Of a stretch of DNA of 64,000 bases, positions 1 through 11,945 are shown in pieces. The position numbers were made by a program, and so were the translations under genes. The notes under the pieces were generated by a model. The model saw nothing but the letters and a program-made list of their open reading frames with translations. It made no database searches and was not told the origin of the DNA. Source of the stretch: Oreocharis arfaki (Eukaryota; Chordata; Aves; Passeriformes; Paramythiidae); NCBI GenBank assembly GCA_013398015.1, contig VZRR01007833.1, forward strand, positions 1,728,398 to 1,792,397, given 5' to 3'. Each line of letters starts with the position of its first letter. Positions within the stretch are counted from its first letter, which is position 1.

Positions 1-469
1 TTCTTTCTTTCTCCCTTTCTCTTTCTTTCTCTCTCTCTCTTTCTTTCTTTCTCCCTTTCTCTTTCTTTCTCTCATTCGTTCTTTCTTTCTCCCTTTCTCT
101 TTCTTTCTCTCATTCTTTCTTTCTTTCTCCCTTTCTCTTTCTCTCTCTCATTCTTTCTTTCTTTCTCCATTTCTCTTTCTCTCTCATTCTGTCTTTCTCC
201 CTTTCTCTTTCTCTCTCATTCTTTATTTCTCCCTTTCTCGCTTTCTTTCTCTCTTCCTCTCCTTCTTTCTCTCTTTGTTTCTCTTTCTCTCTCTCTTTCT
301 CTCTTTCTTTCTCTCTTTGTTTCTTTCTTTCTCTCCCTCTCTTTCTCTCTCTTTCTTTCTTTCACTCTCTTTCTCTCTCTTTCTTTCTCTCTTTCTTTCT
401 CCCTCTCTTTCTCTCTCTTTCTTTCTTTCTCTCTTCCTTTGTTTCTTTCTCTCTTTCTTCCTTCCCCCC
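1..469. repeat. Polypyrimidine CTTT/CTCC minisatellite tract
   Basis: An almost pure C/T strand of about 465 bases opens the window, so the repeat probably extends to the left. The first 240 bases have a higher-order order: the motif CTCCCTTTCTC (or CTCCAT in one copy) starts at 11, 51, 89, 127, 165, 197 and 229. That gives units of 40, 38, 38, 38, 32 and 32 bases, most of them separated by CTCATTC. From about 240 to 469 the order decays into mixed CTTT, CTCT and TTTG runs. Long mirror-like purine/pyrimidine tracts can form triplex DNA and are prone to slippage, so copy number and the window edge may be unreliable in an assembly. Open frames here, on either strand, are low-complexity artefacts. 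Confidence 0.95.
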
Positions 470-665
470 GCCCAAAGCGAAGGGCCAGTTTCGGTGTGTG
501 TGCAGGAAGCCGCTGCCCACAGGCGCCCGCTGGCACCGCGGCCGCGCTGGCCGGGCCGGAGCCCCGGGGTGTGTGGCTGCCAGCGGGCTCCTGCACCAGC
601 TGTTGCAGACCGCGATAAAGCGGCGTGTCCTGCTCGGCAGAGCGCGCACCCAGCCCCACGGCTCC
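465..665. promoter_or_regulatory. Small CpG-rich island next to the polypyrimidine tract
   Basis: About 200 bases are strongly GC-rich and keep many CpG dinucleotides (CCGCGGCCGCGC, CCGGGCCGGAGCC, GCGCGC and others), unlike the AT-rich DNA to the right. Retained CpGs suggest an unmethylated element such as a promoter, enhancer or orphan CpG island. No TATA box, splice donor with a good open frame, or recognisable coding exon was found. It might mark a transcription start of an unseen gene to the left, or be a stand-alone regulatory element. It could also be a GC-rich repeat relic. Confidence 0.5.
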
Positions 666-721
666 TCCCTGCCTGATGGAACATTTCATTTCACAGATAA
701 ACCCAACAGCCCGCTCTGCCC

Positions 722-769
722 TGAGTAATGACTCACATCTTCCTAAACGCTCCGCTGAAGTTTGTTTAC
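722..769. promoter_or_regulatory. AP-1-like palindrome and forkhead motif beside the CpG island
   Basis: TGAGTAATGACTCA at 722-735 is an inverted repeat (TGAGT/ACTCA with a 4-bp spacer) that contains the consensus AP-1 site TGACTCA at 729-735. TGTTTAC at 763-769 matches the forkhead core. Both are near a CpG-rich island, which is the only reason to list them; short motifs like these also arise by chance. Confidence 0.3.
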
Positions 770-839
770 AGCGCTGTCGCTTGCTACATCGGGGGAAGGA
801 GGGCTCTGCGTTTCCTTTTTTACTGGTTTTTTTTTTTTT

Positions 840-3800
840 CTAGCAAACACAACTGACAAAACTGTCAACTCTTTTTATTGTTTTTAAGTTGTATAAACAG
901 AATTAAGCTGCAGGGAGTCTATTAATAAAGTCCCACGCAACAAAACCATTCACAATCTTCAAGGCAGGTTTTAATCTCCCAGGAAAAAATCAATTTTACT
1001 TAGAATAAACTAGTAAAGAATGGAGATTACTCCAGGGAACTAGTCTTTAAAGCATGATGGAGAAATATAGATTTTCTTCTCTATAAGAATATGTTGTTGC
1101 AATGCATATAAAACATGCCGTAACAATTACATAAAGGCTTCTTTTAAATTTCCAGGCTCATTAACCCTATAGCTTTCTAGAAATAAGTACTTCTGGGGAA
1201 AAAAAAAAAAAAAGAAAAAGAAAAAAGAAAGAAACGGGGGAAAAAAGCTTAATTATAGAGACAAATACCTGGCAGAAAAAGCTTAGAGTCTTGAATAAGT
1301 TCCACTGCACTAATGAACCACTCCACCAAATCCCGGGAGGTCAAACTATATTATATGTGTGACTCCAGTGCAGAAGAAGTAACCTTGTGCCCTTGCTTTC
1401 CATATCTATGGCATCTCCAAACCATCACAACGGGATCAGTGCAGAGGGTGAAGTTATACTAACACAAGTTAAATGGCCACCTGGAATACAGCTGCCAAGA
1501 GCTTCGCTCACAGATGGCGACACTTTGTCTTGGAGGCTGAATCTGTACAAACAACCCAAAGAACACAAATTCTGCTCTCAGTTGTACCTGTGCTGCTCTG
1601 CAGCTGAGCGTGTCTTCATCAGCTATGGCAGAGACAATGAAGCTGTTTTTACTGAACACAGAATCGGAGGCATTTTCACTCCAATATAGACACTGCTGGG
1701 TTTTTAACATTTATAGCTTGGAGAAGTCAGAATGACTTCAAGCCCTGACACTCTACATTTACTTGTTAACAGGGTCAGGATTTCACTTTTACCTCTGGTT
1801 TTTATTTCTCTTAGCCACATAAGTGAGACCTGAACTCTGTGCTTATTATTCCCACTGCAAAAATTTAAAGAACCTTTTGAGTCACTGAGAAACAAACAGC
1901 ATAAGGCTGTACCACTGGCAAAACCACTTCTCAGATCTTTACACTCTTTAACTGTTTATGCCCCAAGATCTTAATCAAGTATCTGCTAAAGCCTTCTCCT
2001 AACAATTAATTAGGGATACCTGGAATACGTATTTTGCAGAAACTACAGAGCCACGAGTGCAGTGACAGCTGTGTGGTTAGCAGGAAGGTTTTAGTGGCTG
2101 GTGGAGTTCATGTACACTTCCTAAAGATATTTAGCTCACTTTTTTTCAGATGAAGAAGCATTGAAAATCCCAAGCCTGAATACTCCAAGACTCTCAGAAA
2201 CTGCTTTTTAGCAGTCACAGCCACTTTAGGCAGAAGCCGATCTTGTATCTGAGCAAGGAGAAAAGCTCTGATCCAGAGCTCAGCTGAATTTTGTAACTTT
2301 CTTGTCTTTATTAAATTCTGATATATTCATGAATATTTAACAGTTAAAATATTGTTATTACTGCACAAACATTCTTCCAGCCTACAAATTGTTATATTCT
2401 GTCTCTGTTTATACTTTAATTTGATTTTGCTCCAAAGCAAGTATTGTCTATTTTTGCAGAGAATTCAGTTTTCTAGTGGAACTAACCTGTCCCCCAACTG
2501 TGCAAAAGATTTGTCTGCCTTACTGATGCAGGAGCTTTTGCATTGAGGTTACATAACTAAAAATTCAGCGAATTTTGGTGCAAATGGCCTGCACTAGAAT
2601 AAAACCAAGCTGACACAAAGATGGTTTGTGTGGTCTGACACCCAGCTGAGCCGGGTGTTGCAGACTTGTGCAGGAGGGTTTGATCTGGTGTAACTATCAC
2701 TGAGGCGGGGAGAAAAGCTTGCAGAGTTTTCATCAAAAGATGCTGCAACGCTGTGCCTGTGGGTATGGTGCAAACACAGCAGTATGGCAGCAGTCAGCAC
2801 TTCTCCCATACACCCACACTGCCGAGCGAAGGTGGGAGCTGTGCCACAGCTCTGCTCTAACCACACTTCGGGGGCTCTGCTTACATTGTCGCCTGTAGCG
2901 TTTCAACACCGGCTGCCTTCCGTCCTCCTCCTTCATCCCAGCTCCCCTCCTATTCTTTGTTGTAGGAAATAACAACCCAGACAACGGCAATGTCTCTTTT
3001 CCTTATTGGTAAACACTCCCTGGGCACATCTGCAGTGATGATGATAAGGCAGAGGTCTGCTCTCAAATGGGAAAAACAGAATGTCAGTTTACATAATGGC
3101 CAGAAAACAAGAAAAAGAACCCACACGCTCGAGCAGCAAGCCTGTTTCTATCTTGCTTCATTGTCTTAACAGGATTCTTATTGTGTTTATATTTAGAGAC
3201 ATGGGAAACTGTGCTAGCCATGCTCTCCATTGTTACTTAACCTCAAACAACCTATATAATACTCTGTCCATTAAGGAACCTGAATGTAGACTCTAATCAA
3301 GGTGGCTAAACAAGATATAGGAAAATAAAGCTTAGTGCTTCCTCCTTGTTTGGGAAAAAACAAACAGGAAGGCTCCCTCTGACACTCACCTCCGCAGAAA
3401 AGAGGGAGGGAGAGTTTGTTTTTACAGGCTCACAGAAGACTTTAGCTCTCTGTTGTGCACCTGTTTGGCTTTTTCATCATTCACGCTGCCAATAAATGGA
3501 TAGAAACACCTCAGCAACTTACTTCCCAACTGGGAAACTTTTTCTTTACTTTTCTTTTTAGGAATAGTGTTTATTAGAAATCCATATTTAAAATCGAATG
3601 TGGAAACCTAACATAAGGAAGACAGCAAAGACTGTGACTGGTTAATCACCAGAAAGTTGCTTTTGATAATGTGTTAGTGCTAGGGGAGGCTTGGCTGAAT
3701 GCTGAATAACAAGTGAAACATTACCAAAAACTCGAATTCACATAACCAATAGTAAATTGAATGCAGTGTTCCTAATGACAGCAGAGCCTTGATTGCTAAG

Positions 3801-3860
3801 AGTTAATGATTCCAACTCATAGACACCAGTGTTGAAGAGGACCAGAACTGGCAACTGAGC
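840..3860. other. Gene-poor intergenic DNA
   Basis: AT-rich unique-looking sequence. A 16-base T run sits just before it (about 824-839) and an A-rich stretch at 1198-1238 (long A runs broken by G). The largest open frame is 100 codons at 1387-1689 (+), with a competing 83-codon frame antisense to it. Neither shows a domain, a signal peptide or a family resemblance. No gene, RNA gene or named repeat could be supported. Confidence 0.6.
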
Positions 3861-3970
3861 CTGAAATTCTGAATGCAAAACCATTTCACACATAGAAAAT
3901 ATCTACAATGACTCCTGGTTAAAAATTTTAATTATTAAAACAGCACATTTCCGTCTTACTTTTTCTTCAG

Positions 3971-4095
3971 AACCTGCAATATGTGGGCCTTTCAAATCAG
4001 CCAAGGATGACATTCCTACAAAATCATCCACAGACGACAATTATACAAAATCAGCCGAGGATGACAACCGCAAATCCTTTAAAGCTTTAAGTTGA
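3971..4095 (+). other. Possible terminal exon carrying a 27-bp tandem repeat (uncertain)
   Basis: A pyrimidine-rich stretch ends in CTTCAG at 3965-3970 and looks like a splice acceptor. It is followed by a frame open to a TGA at 4093-4095. That frame has been open since a TGA near 3863, about 77 codons, with no ATG required if it is an exon. It reads acidic/basic repeats of the kind KSAKDD, KSSTDD and KSAEDD, ending in SFKALS. A second frame also stays open over the repeats with an NQPRMT/NHPQTT pattern. The three 27-bp units make both frames periodic, so openness alone is weak evidence. I do not recognise the peptide. It could be the last exon of an unannotated transcript or just a short tandem repeat. 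Confidence 0.2.
3992..4072 (+). repeat. Three-copy 27-bp tandem repeat
   Basis: Units at 3992-4018, 4019-4045 and 4046-4072 follow the pattern CAAAATCAGCC(A/G)AGGATGACA plus about five variable bases. The first and third copies are the closest; the middle one has diverged (CATCCACAGACGACA). A unit length divisible by three keeps the reading frame, which is typical of coding repeats but also happens by chance one time in three. Confidence 0.75.
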
Positions 4096-6044
4096 CAAAT
4101 TTATGTAGAGAGCTTTCACCTCTTTCTGTGATGTTCTGTCTTGTCCTAATCATAACATCTGAGATTCCTCAATAAGTATTGGGGTTTCTTACAGAAACGT
4201 TCAATCTTTGGGCATTTCATTTAATATAACATAACAGTTCCTGGCATATAGCAGAGAGACATGTTGCCATCAGAAAGAAGTTCAAGTCTCCTTTTTTTCC
4301 AATGATTTGGCCCTGGTGGATGTCAGGCTGTGACGGTGCCCCATCAGGTGCCACAGGCTCTGGGACACCAGAACAGTGTCTCTTTCACTAGATCAGAGCC
4401 TGAAGGCAAGGTTGCACAGTGCTATCCCTTAGTAAATACATTTCCTTGGTGATCACACTTCTTACTATCTTGTCACCCAGTCATCAAACACAAGATGGAT
4501 GTAAAGATACGGAGAGTGTAAAGGTTGTGATTCTTTCTTACTTCTACTTTCACCTTCCAATACCTCTGGAATCCTGTGCAAAGATCAAAAGGAAAAGCAG
4601 GAAAGGAAAGCGGGGGACATGCAGAAGGAACATCAGTCTCCAGGAGGAGCTCAGGGAACAAGAGCTATGTGGCACCTTCCTACTCCACATGCAAGGAGAG
4701 AACCCTTTCCTGTCCTAGTTTCCTTTCTCCACTGCTCCGGTTTCACACATGCACCATACCCAGTACATCCTGGATTTAGTGCTAGAGCTGAAAATAAACT
4801 GATCTCTGGGTATGGGGTCAAAGGCCGGCCTCATTGGGAATGGCTGCAGAAGGATTTCAGCTAGATTTCAAAACGAGACATTTACTATTATTTCATTGAA
4901 TTGTCCTCACTGCTTTCTCCTCCCCCTTTAGAGTCTCCCTTTCTTTCAGGTGGTGGCACTGCTGCACCATTTGTGGTGCTCAGTGCAGCTTCCTCTGCCA
5001 GATTTCAGAGTGTATCTTAACAAGTAATTAGAGCAATTTTCACTAGCTCATGCTGTCGGCTCTTCAGCTCCTGCATGATCCAAATGGCTCTCGGGGGATG
5101 TTACATTATGGTTGGTTTGTTATTGTTTGTTCCAGGCCAGTGCCACTAGACAAAAGCGTTATGAAACCGGCGAGTGGTATTAATCACAATTTCTTAGATG
5201 TCTATGTCTGCAGTGTCCCTATTCTCACTTTCCCCGTTTTTTTGCTTAGCTTTCATTTTGTTCTGAAAGATCAATTAGGATGTGATGTACAGAGTCCTGT
5301 GCCGTATAAAAGCTCAGCAACAGGCTCAAATATTTGTCAAAAAGTAGGAGAGAAAAACAAGCATTGTATTTCAGCAATTCCACCTCTTTGTTAGGAATGA
5401 CTGGATTGGTACCCGAGAGCTTCCTCGCAAACAGCCAGAATCCCACCAGCTTTGAGTGTTTCAAGCCCCTAAATGCAACTGAAGCTTAACGACTCACCCA
5501 TTGTGTGTCTCCATATCTAACTTGACTTCAGCATACAATGCAGAATGTCCCCTGCTGTGCAGCCCCAATACAAGCCCCTTTGAAAATAGTGTTTATTTCA
5601 ATTCAGTTAATCCTTATCATTTCAAAACTCTAATGGCTTTGAAATTCACGGAGATGTAACCCTGCCCCTGTGGTAAGAGATTCAGTCATGTAGGGGGAGG
5701 AAAATAAACAGAGTAAATAAAACTAATTTATTCCATTTCTGATCTTATTGATTCCAGGTCTGGAGGGCTTTTAAACCCGTTAATTGAGGCAATAGTAAGT
5801 AATAATAGGTAATAATAACTTTGGCCTGTCTCCCTCCTGGGTCTTTTCAGCACAATGAGGTGGCTGTTGAGTATTATAAGAAAGAAACCTTCCAATTGAA
5901 AACCCATCAACACAACTGAGGTTTCTCTAAAACTATGGAAGAGAAAGAAAACATAACCACTTTGATGGGATGGGTGAAGACAACTGGATAGCTGTTAAAT
6001 ATGTTTGCAAAGAGGAATATGATCCCGGTAGATCATCAACTGAA
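4096..6044. other. Gene-poor intergenic DNA
   Basis: AT-rich sequence without a supported gene. Open frames up to 114 codons (5050-5394, +) start and stop without homology, splice context or codon bias, and shorter frames overlap on the other strand. Nothing else stands out. Confidence 0.6.
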
Positions 6045-6125
6045 GCAGCAATAATAACAACAAGCCTGCATTTACATGGTGCTTTACACCTCCAAAGTGC
6101 TGTGCAAACAATAACTAATAGATCT
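6045..6125 (-). repeat. Old MIR-like SINE fragment (3' part)
   Basis: The stretch reading GCATTTACATGGTGCTTTACA followed by CCTCCAAAGTGCTGTGCAAA and CAATAACTAATAGATC resembles the tail region of ancient MIR/CORE-type tetrapod SINEs (pattern: gctttacatctccaaag, cactttacaaa, cattaactaat). It has the same order as the start of the longer copy at 48321. It is short and diverged. Orientation is judged from that copy. Confidence 0.5.
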
Positions 6126-9100
6126 AGCCAAAAAAAGAACTGCTTCCAGTGTGATATCAAGTATGTAGTCACAAGAGAACAAGTTATTAACTCAAGGAAG
6201 CAATTTATTTGAAAATCTATTATCATAAATTATACTGCTCTCTTTTTCCTCGTTTTTTAAGATATTCCCTCTGCAGTCTGATTAATGCCTGGGTTAATTT
6301 GCTCAGGATTTCTGGAAATTCAGTAAGCCCAAACTTAATAGGAGGCTGATAGAAACGTCAGAGGTAATTGATGTTTTAATGGGCATGAAATCTGGAAAAG
6401 TATCTGATCGGAACAGATTCACAAAGGCCTTTGTTAAAGCATGAGGGTAAAGGCTCATCATACCGGACTCACTTCTTTAGACAAGTTTAGTTAATTGTGT
6501 ACTGTGAATACTCTCTGCTTCCTAAACTTAGAGGCACAAAAGGTGTATCAGATCAATATAGCACTTCTCCCATTAACTCCACACACTGTATTATTTCCTA
6601 CCTCTTTTTTATCAACATTTTAAAATTATGACATTTTCAACTGAATGGTCACACAAAAGATTTTTTTTTTTTAATTAGAATAAGTAGCTTGTATCATGAC
6701 ACACCAGGATAAAAGTATTCTAGAAGTTGCAGCCATTCTACTTCTTTATTTTTCCCTACTTGTATCGATGCAGAAAGTTGCTGTTCCCATTCTTGGTTTG
6801 CCTGTTCCTTTAAACAAGGCCTGACCTCATCTCTGAATCAGGTAAATCCTATTAGTCTTTTTCAGCCGTGAATACAAAGGAAACATTCCATAATCTGTCC
6901 ACAAGAATCTAATCCACGTCTGTTTCTTAATGGAATATGCACACAATAACGCATGTATTGTGTGTTATCAGGAGTCAGAAATGTCTTCATCTGTGCACGC
7001 TGCTAGGTGCAAACACCGTGTTTATCACTGCAGTGTTCGAAAGCCTTTTCTTTACAGGAGAAATAAGCTGGAAAAACACCAGTGAGTCTGTGTGCCCCAA
7101 CAGGCTGTGACGCTCCTGCCTCAAAGCTCTGCCATATATTTGAAGTCAGCTCCCACTTCTTTCCCTCTCTGTCCGTACCATAGAGTTCCGGGAGTGCACT
7201 CGCACTACCCAGCCCTACATTAGCTCTTGCAGTAGCCAGCAAGTAAAAAACCATTGTAATGCTGTCTGGCTTGTAAATGAGAAGAACAATAAGGAAAGTC
7301 TGAGCCTGACAGCCAGCAGTCCATGGTGATTACAGAGAAAAGGGACCGCATTTTTTACTCGCTTTTTGTTATTGTTATTAAGGTCAGTGTCATCCATCAA
7401 GATGCGGAGTTATTTCTGACACAGTTTCAAAGGTCAATTGGTCATGTGCAACGACAGAATAGATTCACGGAATAATGTACCCAAAAACTCGGGAATGTGC
7501 CTTTTCACTTTCTATTGTCATGCCCCTACTCATATTTCAATGCCAAAAATTGACAAAGAGAGACATTTGAAAATACCAGTTGAGCCAACAACGAGAAGAA
7601 ACCGCAAGTAACTCATTGATGTATAGTTTGAAAAGCAAGGAACTTCTCCTTCTAAGCTACCATTCTCTTCATTCCAAATATCCAGCCAGTTTTTAGCCAG
7701 GAGAAATATTTCATTGGCCTCCCCATTCTACAAAGCAACAGGTTTCTTAAAAAGGCTCCTGGCCTTACTCCAGTGAAAGTTTAATAGCAAAACTCAGAGT
7801 TAACATCTCATGCTATGATTCACTTGGCTGGCACACTACCAGCTTTGTCCTTCCTTCTAGGAGGAATCTTTTCCTGAGTTTTATTTCATGGGAAGTCCTG
7901 GGCAAAATCCACTAAGGTTTCATCACCATATCCGCCACATCTCCACAGGAAGAACTGCTGAAACCGGTAACAAATGGGTGAAGACTGAATCCAACAACCA
8001 GCAGGACACTGAATAAGAAAATCCACTTTTACACTATACTGTTCACTGGCTGCACAAACACAAAGCTGTAATACCTTCTGCCACCCTCATCCATCTTTCC
8101 TTGATAGGAGAGCAGGAGTATCAATGCTGCCCATGTTCTAGAGCCAGGCAGAGGAGGATTCTCTGCAAGAAGAGACAAGAGGCCCTTGACTCCGATACTC
8201 CTCTCCTTTATGACAAATAAACTCACAGGTTGTTTGTTTCTCAGTGAATAACTTTTGAAATAAGGACTCTTTTTCCTAATGAGTTACAAAACTGAATTTC
8301 CAGGGAATATAAACTGTCTGATTCTCTTTTGAACTGATCTATCTATGACATACATCGTATGGGTCTCTCAGCATCCACGCTCACACTGCACTTCTGATAA
8401 GTGACATGGCAACGCTATCTTTATGCATTTATAGACAGAATTGAGCATGCAGCCAGGCATGGGTCAGTACCTTCAGCATTTCCAGTGCAGTTTAGCTCAT
8501 TGCATTTGGTAACAGGTTATTTGGAGGCCGAAGATATAATTTGAGTGGTCCTGGCACTCATAATCACTGTTGATCAGTTAATTGCAATGTAGTACCACAG
8601 AGTGGTATGGAAATTATACGGTAAATAATTACCAAGTAAACAGCTGCTTTTGTTTCATACAATTCCACAGCTTTGCAAAATTTGCCATAGTAGTTCATAA
8701 ATTAAAGGGGTCCCACAAGTGGTAAAACGTATTTAGTATTAAAAACTTCCTTGAGTTTCTTCTCACTTCAGATGCCTGCAATATAAAAACCAGAACGCGT
8801 TACACCATTCGATTTGGAGTACAATGACCAAGAACAGAAGAAAGTTTCTATGGAAGGATATACTTGGAAGTCGATCTGTGAGGCACAAGACACTTGTAAT
8901 TTCCCCATTACTTCTGATGTTCATTGTTCATAGCCACCACGTGTCTTTACCCAGCCCTGGTTTTCTAAGCAAAAATAAATACAAAACTAATGTTTTGAAT
9001 CAGTTAGTCAGACACATCCAGTTTAAGAGGAATCGGGACATATGCACTGGGTCAAGTGTTAACAGCCTGTTTAGTCCCACTTTAGACATACTGACAGGCA

Positions 9101-9958
9101 CCAGGTATTGACAAAACAGCTCCCAAAATTAAAAACCATTCATTATTTAACTGTAGGATCAAATTAGTCATTTAAAAACAGGATTGTGAAAAGCTGGAGA
9201 CATTTCTGGTTTATCTTTGTCCAAGTCTCATTCCATGGGGATGGGCAGACCTTGCTCTTCCAAACATTGCACACTCTAGCCTGTCTCTCCCAACAACTCA
9301 GTGACCCCTCTAATGAGGAAGAACCCCATTTAAACACCCAGTCACAAGGGGGTTATTCCTCTGTATTCTCAGGGTTTGCCCTTCCGAGATAAAGCCGCTA
9401 CTGTAAACTCAGCAGGAGATTAAGACAAAGTTCTCAAAACCAATGGCTCAACCATTGTCCCTCGACAGCTCTCAAGTGTGGGATCGAGATAAGGCACTTC
9501 TCAGAAATAATTTCTTTTTTCCGGCTTCTTCCTCTCCCCTGCCTTTCAGACAAACACACTGGGTTAATGCATCTTGTGGCCCATTAACACACAAGTTAAA
9601 AGACAATAGTCAAAAATTACTATAGAGTAGCTTCAGATTCTGTAGTCTATTTTCAGAGCTTCGGTAGTGATCACATATTAAAGGTACAAAATTTTAAAAT
9701 AGGCCTCCCAGCTATCCTTTCAACTCCTGTTACATTGCGATTCCTTCTATAAAAAAAACATTTAAAATATTAGTTAGAGTATTATTTTGCCTCTGCAAAG
9801 ACAGAAATAACCTGGTAATAAGACACATTGAGAAACTGAGTTGCACAACTGCTTTCTTTTTAACTCTGTGCATTGTGTGTTTTCCACTGGTAGACAAAGA
9901 TCTTCAGAGAAAGGATCCGCTTTTCTAAAATGCTGGGATTTGCGGGCACTAATCGGTC
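6126..9958. other. Gene-poor intergenic DNA
   Basis: No gene or named repeat was supported over these 3.8 kb. Open frames up to 95 codons (8824-9111, +) lack any recognisable family. There is a T run at 6661-6672. Some stretches look unique and could include conserved non-coding elements, but that needs an alignment. Confidence 0.6.
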
Positions 9959-10470
9959 TTAATGGTCCTGTTCCGCCTCACCCGGGACCCACTCCCTTGC
10001 CCCCGGGCCCCGGGGCTCCATTTAATTCCAGGCTTTCAGTCTTTGCCTGAGCTGTTCTGTAGGCATGTTTGCCTCCAGGCTTGTCTCCCGGGTGGACCTC
10101 GGACCCACGTGGCGGGCGGCGTGCTGGCTGCATCCACCCTGCAGATGTGCGTCCAGATCGGCTCCAAATCCTGGCTTTGGCCTCGTGCCCCGGCTGGATT
10201 TTGAACCCACCCGTGGCTTTGTCTCCAGTGCCGTCCCTGGCCCTGTCTCCTTTTACTCGTGTCTGGGCTCCCTGGAAGGACCCTGGATCTGGTTCATCCC
10301 TTGCCTTGACTGGGGCTGTTCACGGACCCCATCATCAGCCCCTGTCTCTGACACCATGGCTGGGCCCCGAAGGACTGTGCCAGGATCAGTGAGGGCAGTG
10401 CCACCACGGAGATCACCCTCAGCACCAAGATCACCTCCCCTGAAGTGGCAGCAGGCCCTTGATGACATAA
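9959..10470. other. GC- and CpG-rich block with degenerate internal repeats
   Basis: About 500 bases of GC-rich sequence stand in AT-rich surroundings and keep roughly twenty CpGs. Internal similarity is visible: 10087-10113 (CCCGGGTGGACC..GGACCCACGTGGC) matches 10188-10217 (CCCCGGCTGGATT..GAACCCACCCGTGGC) about 100 bases later, and a weaker third copy starts near 10280 (CCTGGATCTGGTTCATCCC). A 143-codon frame (10065-10496, +) and an overlapping 107-codon frame run through it. Both have biased composition (P, S, R, W, G) and no known domain, so they are best explained by the lack of AT-rich stop codons. It could be a decayed GC-rich minisatellite, an unmethylated regulatory island or part of an unidentified mobile element. 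Confidence 0.45.
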
Positions 10471-11945
10471 ACCAAAAATCTATAAAAGTGCTCTAAAAGC
10501 AGCACGAATAACAATAACAATTTAGTTTTCAGCCTCAGCAAAAACTAAAGCAGAAACCTGTGGAGCTTCCTTAGTTTTCCCCTTTAGGCAACTGAAGGTG
10601 AAATTAGTTGTTCTGAAGTCCTGCCCAACCCTCCCAACAAAGTGCCTTCTGTCACAAGTGATTAAGATGGATGAGGTCCCATAAATATCATTTCATATGA
10701 TGTGCTGTAATTGCCATAAGCCATAAGTTAAACTAATTTATTTTCAAAGAAAGGACACTTGTCAGTTACAGCCTTGAAGTTTCCATCCACTAATTGTTAA
10801 AATTCTTCCAGGTGAAAACAAAGAGCTGGAAATCTTCAAGCCTTTCAAACGTAGGAACTTCTCCGGTGGCACAAGTTGAGAATGGCAGACAGTCATATCC
10901 AAAGGTTACTTATCTCAGAAGAACAACACTCCTTTTAGCTCAGGGACACACATGACCACCTAAGGAGCTGACTCTATTGATGTGTGTAGAAAAGCACATG
11001 CATTACTAAGGGCAGAAATTAATTTTCATGATTGGAAAAGGAGGTAATTTTACCTGCTGAAAGTATACCAACTATTACATGTCAGCACAACATTTACAGA
11101 AAACGGAGATTTGTCCCAGGATTTGTTTCTGTTGCTCAAAAGAGCATATTTGTGCTGCACAGAGCACCCTGATGTATGAGCATCTGCATTGTTGTACACA
11201 ATTTGAGGAGACATATGAGAGGCAGGGGTCAAATTTCTAGTAAGCAATGTTGCATAGAACATAATTTTATAATTTCTTGGAAGAATGATTACTTCTGAAC
11301 TAACTCAATATGTCAGTATGTATAATCAGCGTGTGTGTGACAAACCCCTATAGATATGCTGGGGTTTGTCAGCAAAGGCCTCCACCTGTCAATGAAAATC
11401 TAGACTCCATTCATGTCAGTAGTCTGCATCTGGCTCCTCACTGTTCACATCCAGCGGGAAGAGACTCTTCCCATAAAAGTCACATCGTGCCCCAGTACAC
11501 ACTGTTGTAAAGTCAGTCACCCCACTGATTTTAATGGTGTTATTTGTTCATTACACGAGCACCCGAGAGCAGAATTTGCTGTTGTATGACCTCAGTGCTC
11601 ACTCGGCATCGACAGAGCAACACTGACTGTTTGCCAAACATGAAATTGAGTTTTAACATTGTTTTAAAGACCTATGAGGTTGTGCATAATTTCATAAGTT
11701 GTCTATTAAATTGAATTGCTGACTCTAAGGTACTGATATCATTCAATTCTGATCCATTGATCATACAAAAAATGCAGGCTAAAAGTGTGTGCAACACTTG
11801 CTATAAATTTCTATAAACCAGATTCAAAATGCACTGCTGGCCAAGGTATGAAAGCCAAACAGACATCCTTGTTTCAGCCTAAAGATCTCTGCTCATGATA
11901 ACTTTAGCTTCCAGGCAAAAGACAATTTTGTATCACAGAATCACT
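10471..11945. other. Gene-poor intergenic DNA
   Basis: AT-rich sequence with only short open frames (at most 70 codons). The last bases before the microsatellite read ATCACAGAATCACT, resembling the start of an inverted CR1 3' end, but no CR1 body follows. Confidence 0.55.

Noticed and set aside
216..689. Open frames of 153-157 codons on the minus strand and 133 on the + strand
   Set aside because: They consist of KERE/FLSL-type low complexity translated from the polypyrimidine tract plus a GC-rich end.
10065..10496. 143-codon + strand frame in the GC-rich block
   Set aside because: Biased composition, an overlapping frame of similar length, no domain or homology; long frames are expected where TAA/TAG/TGA are rare.
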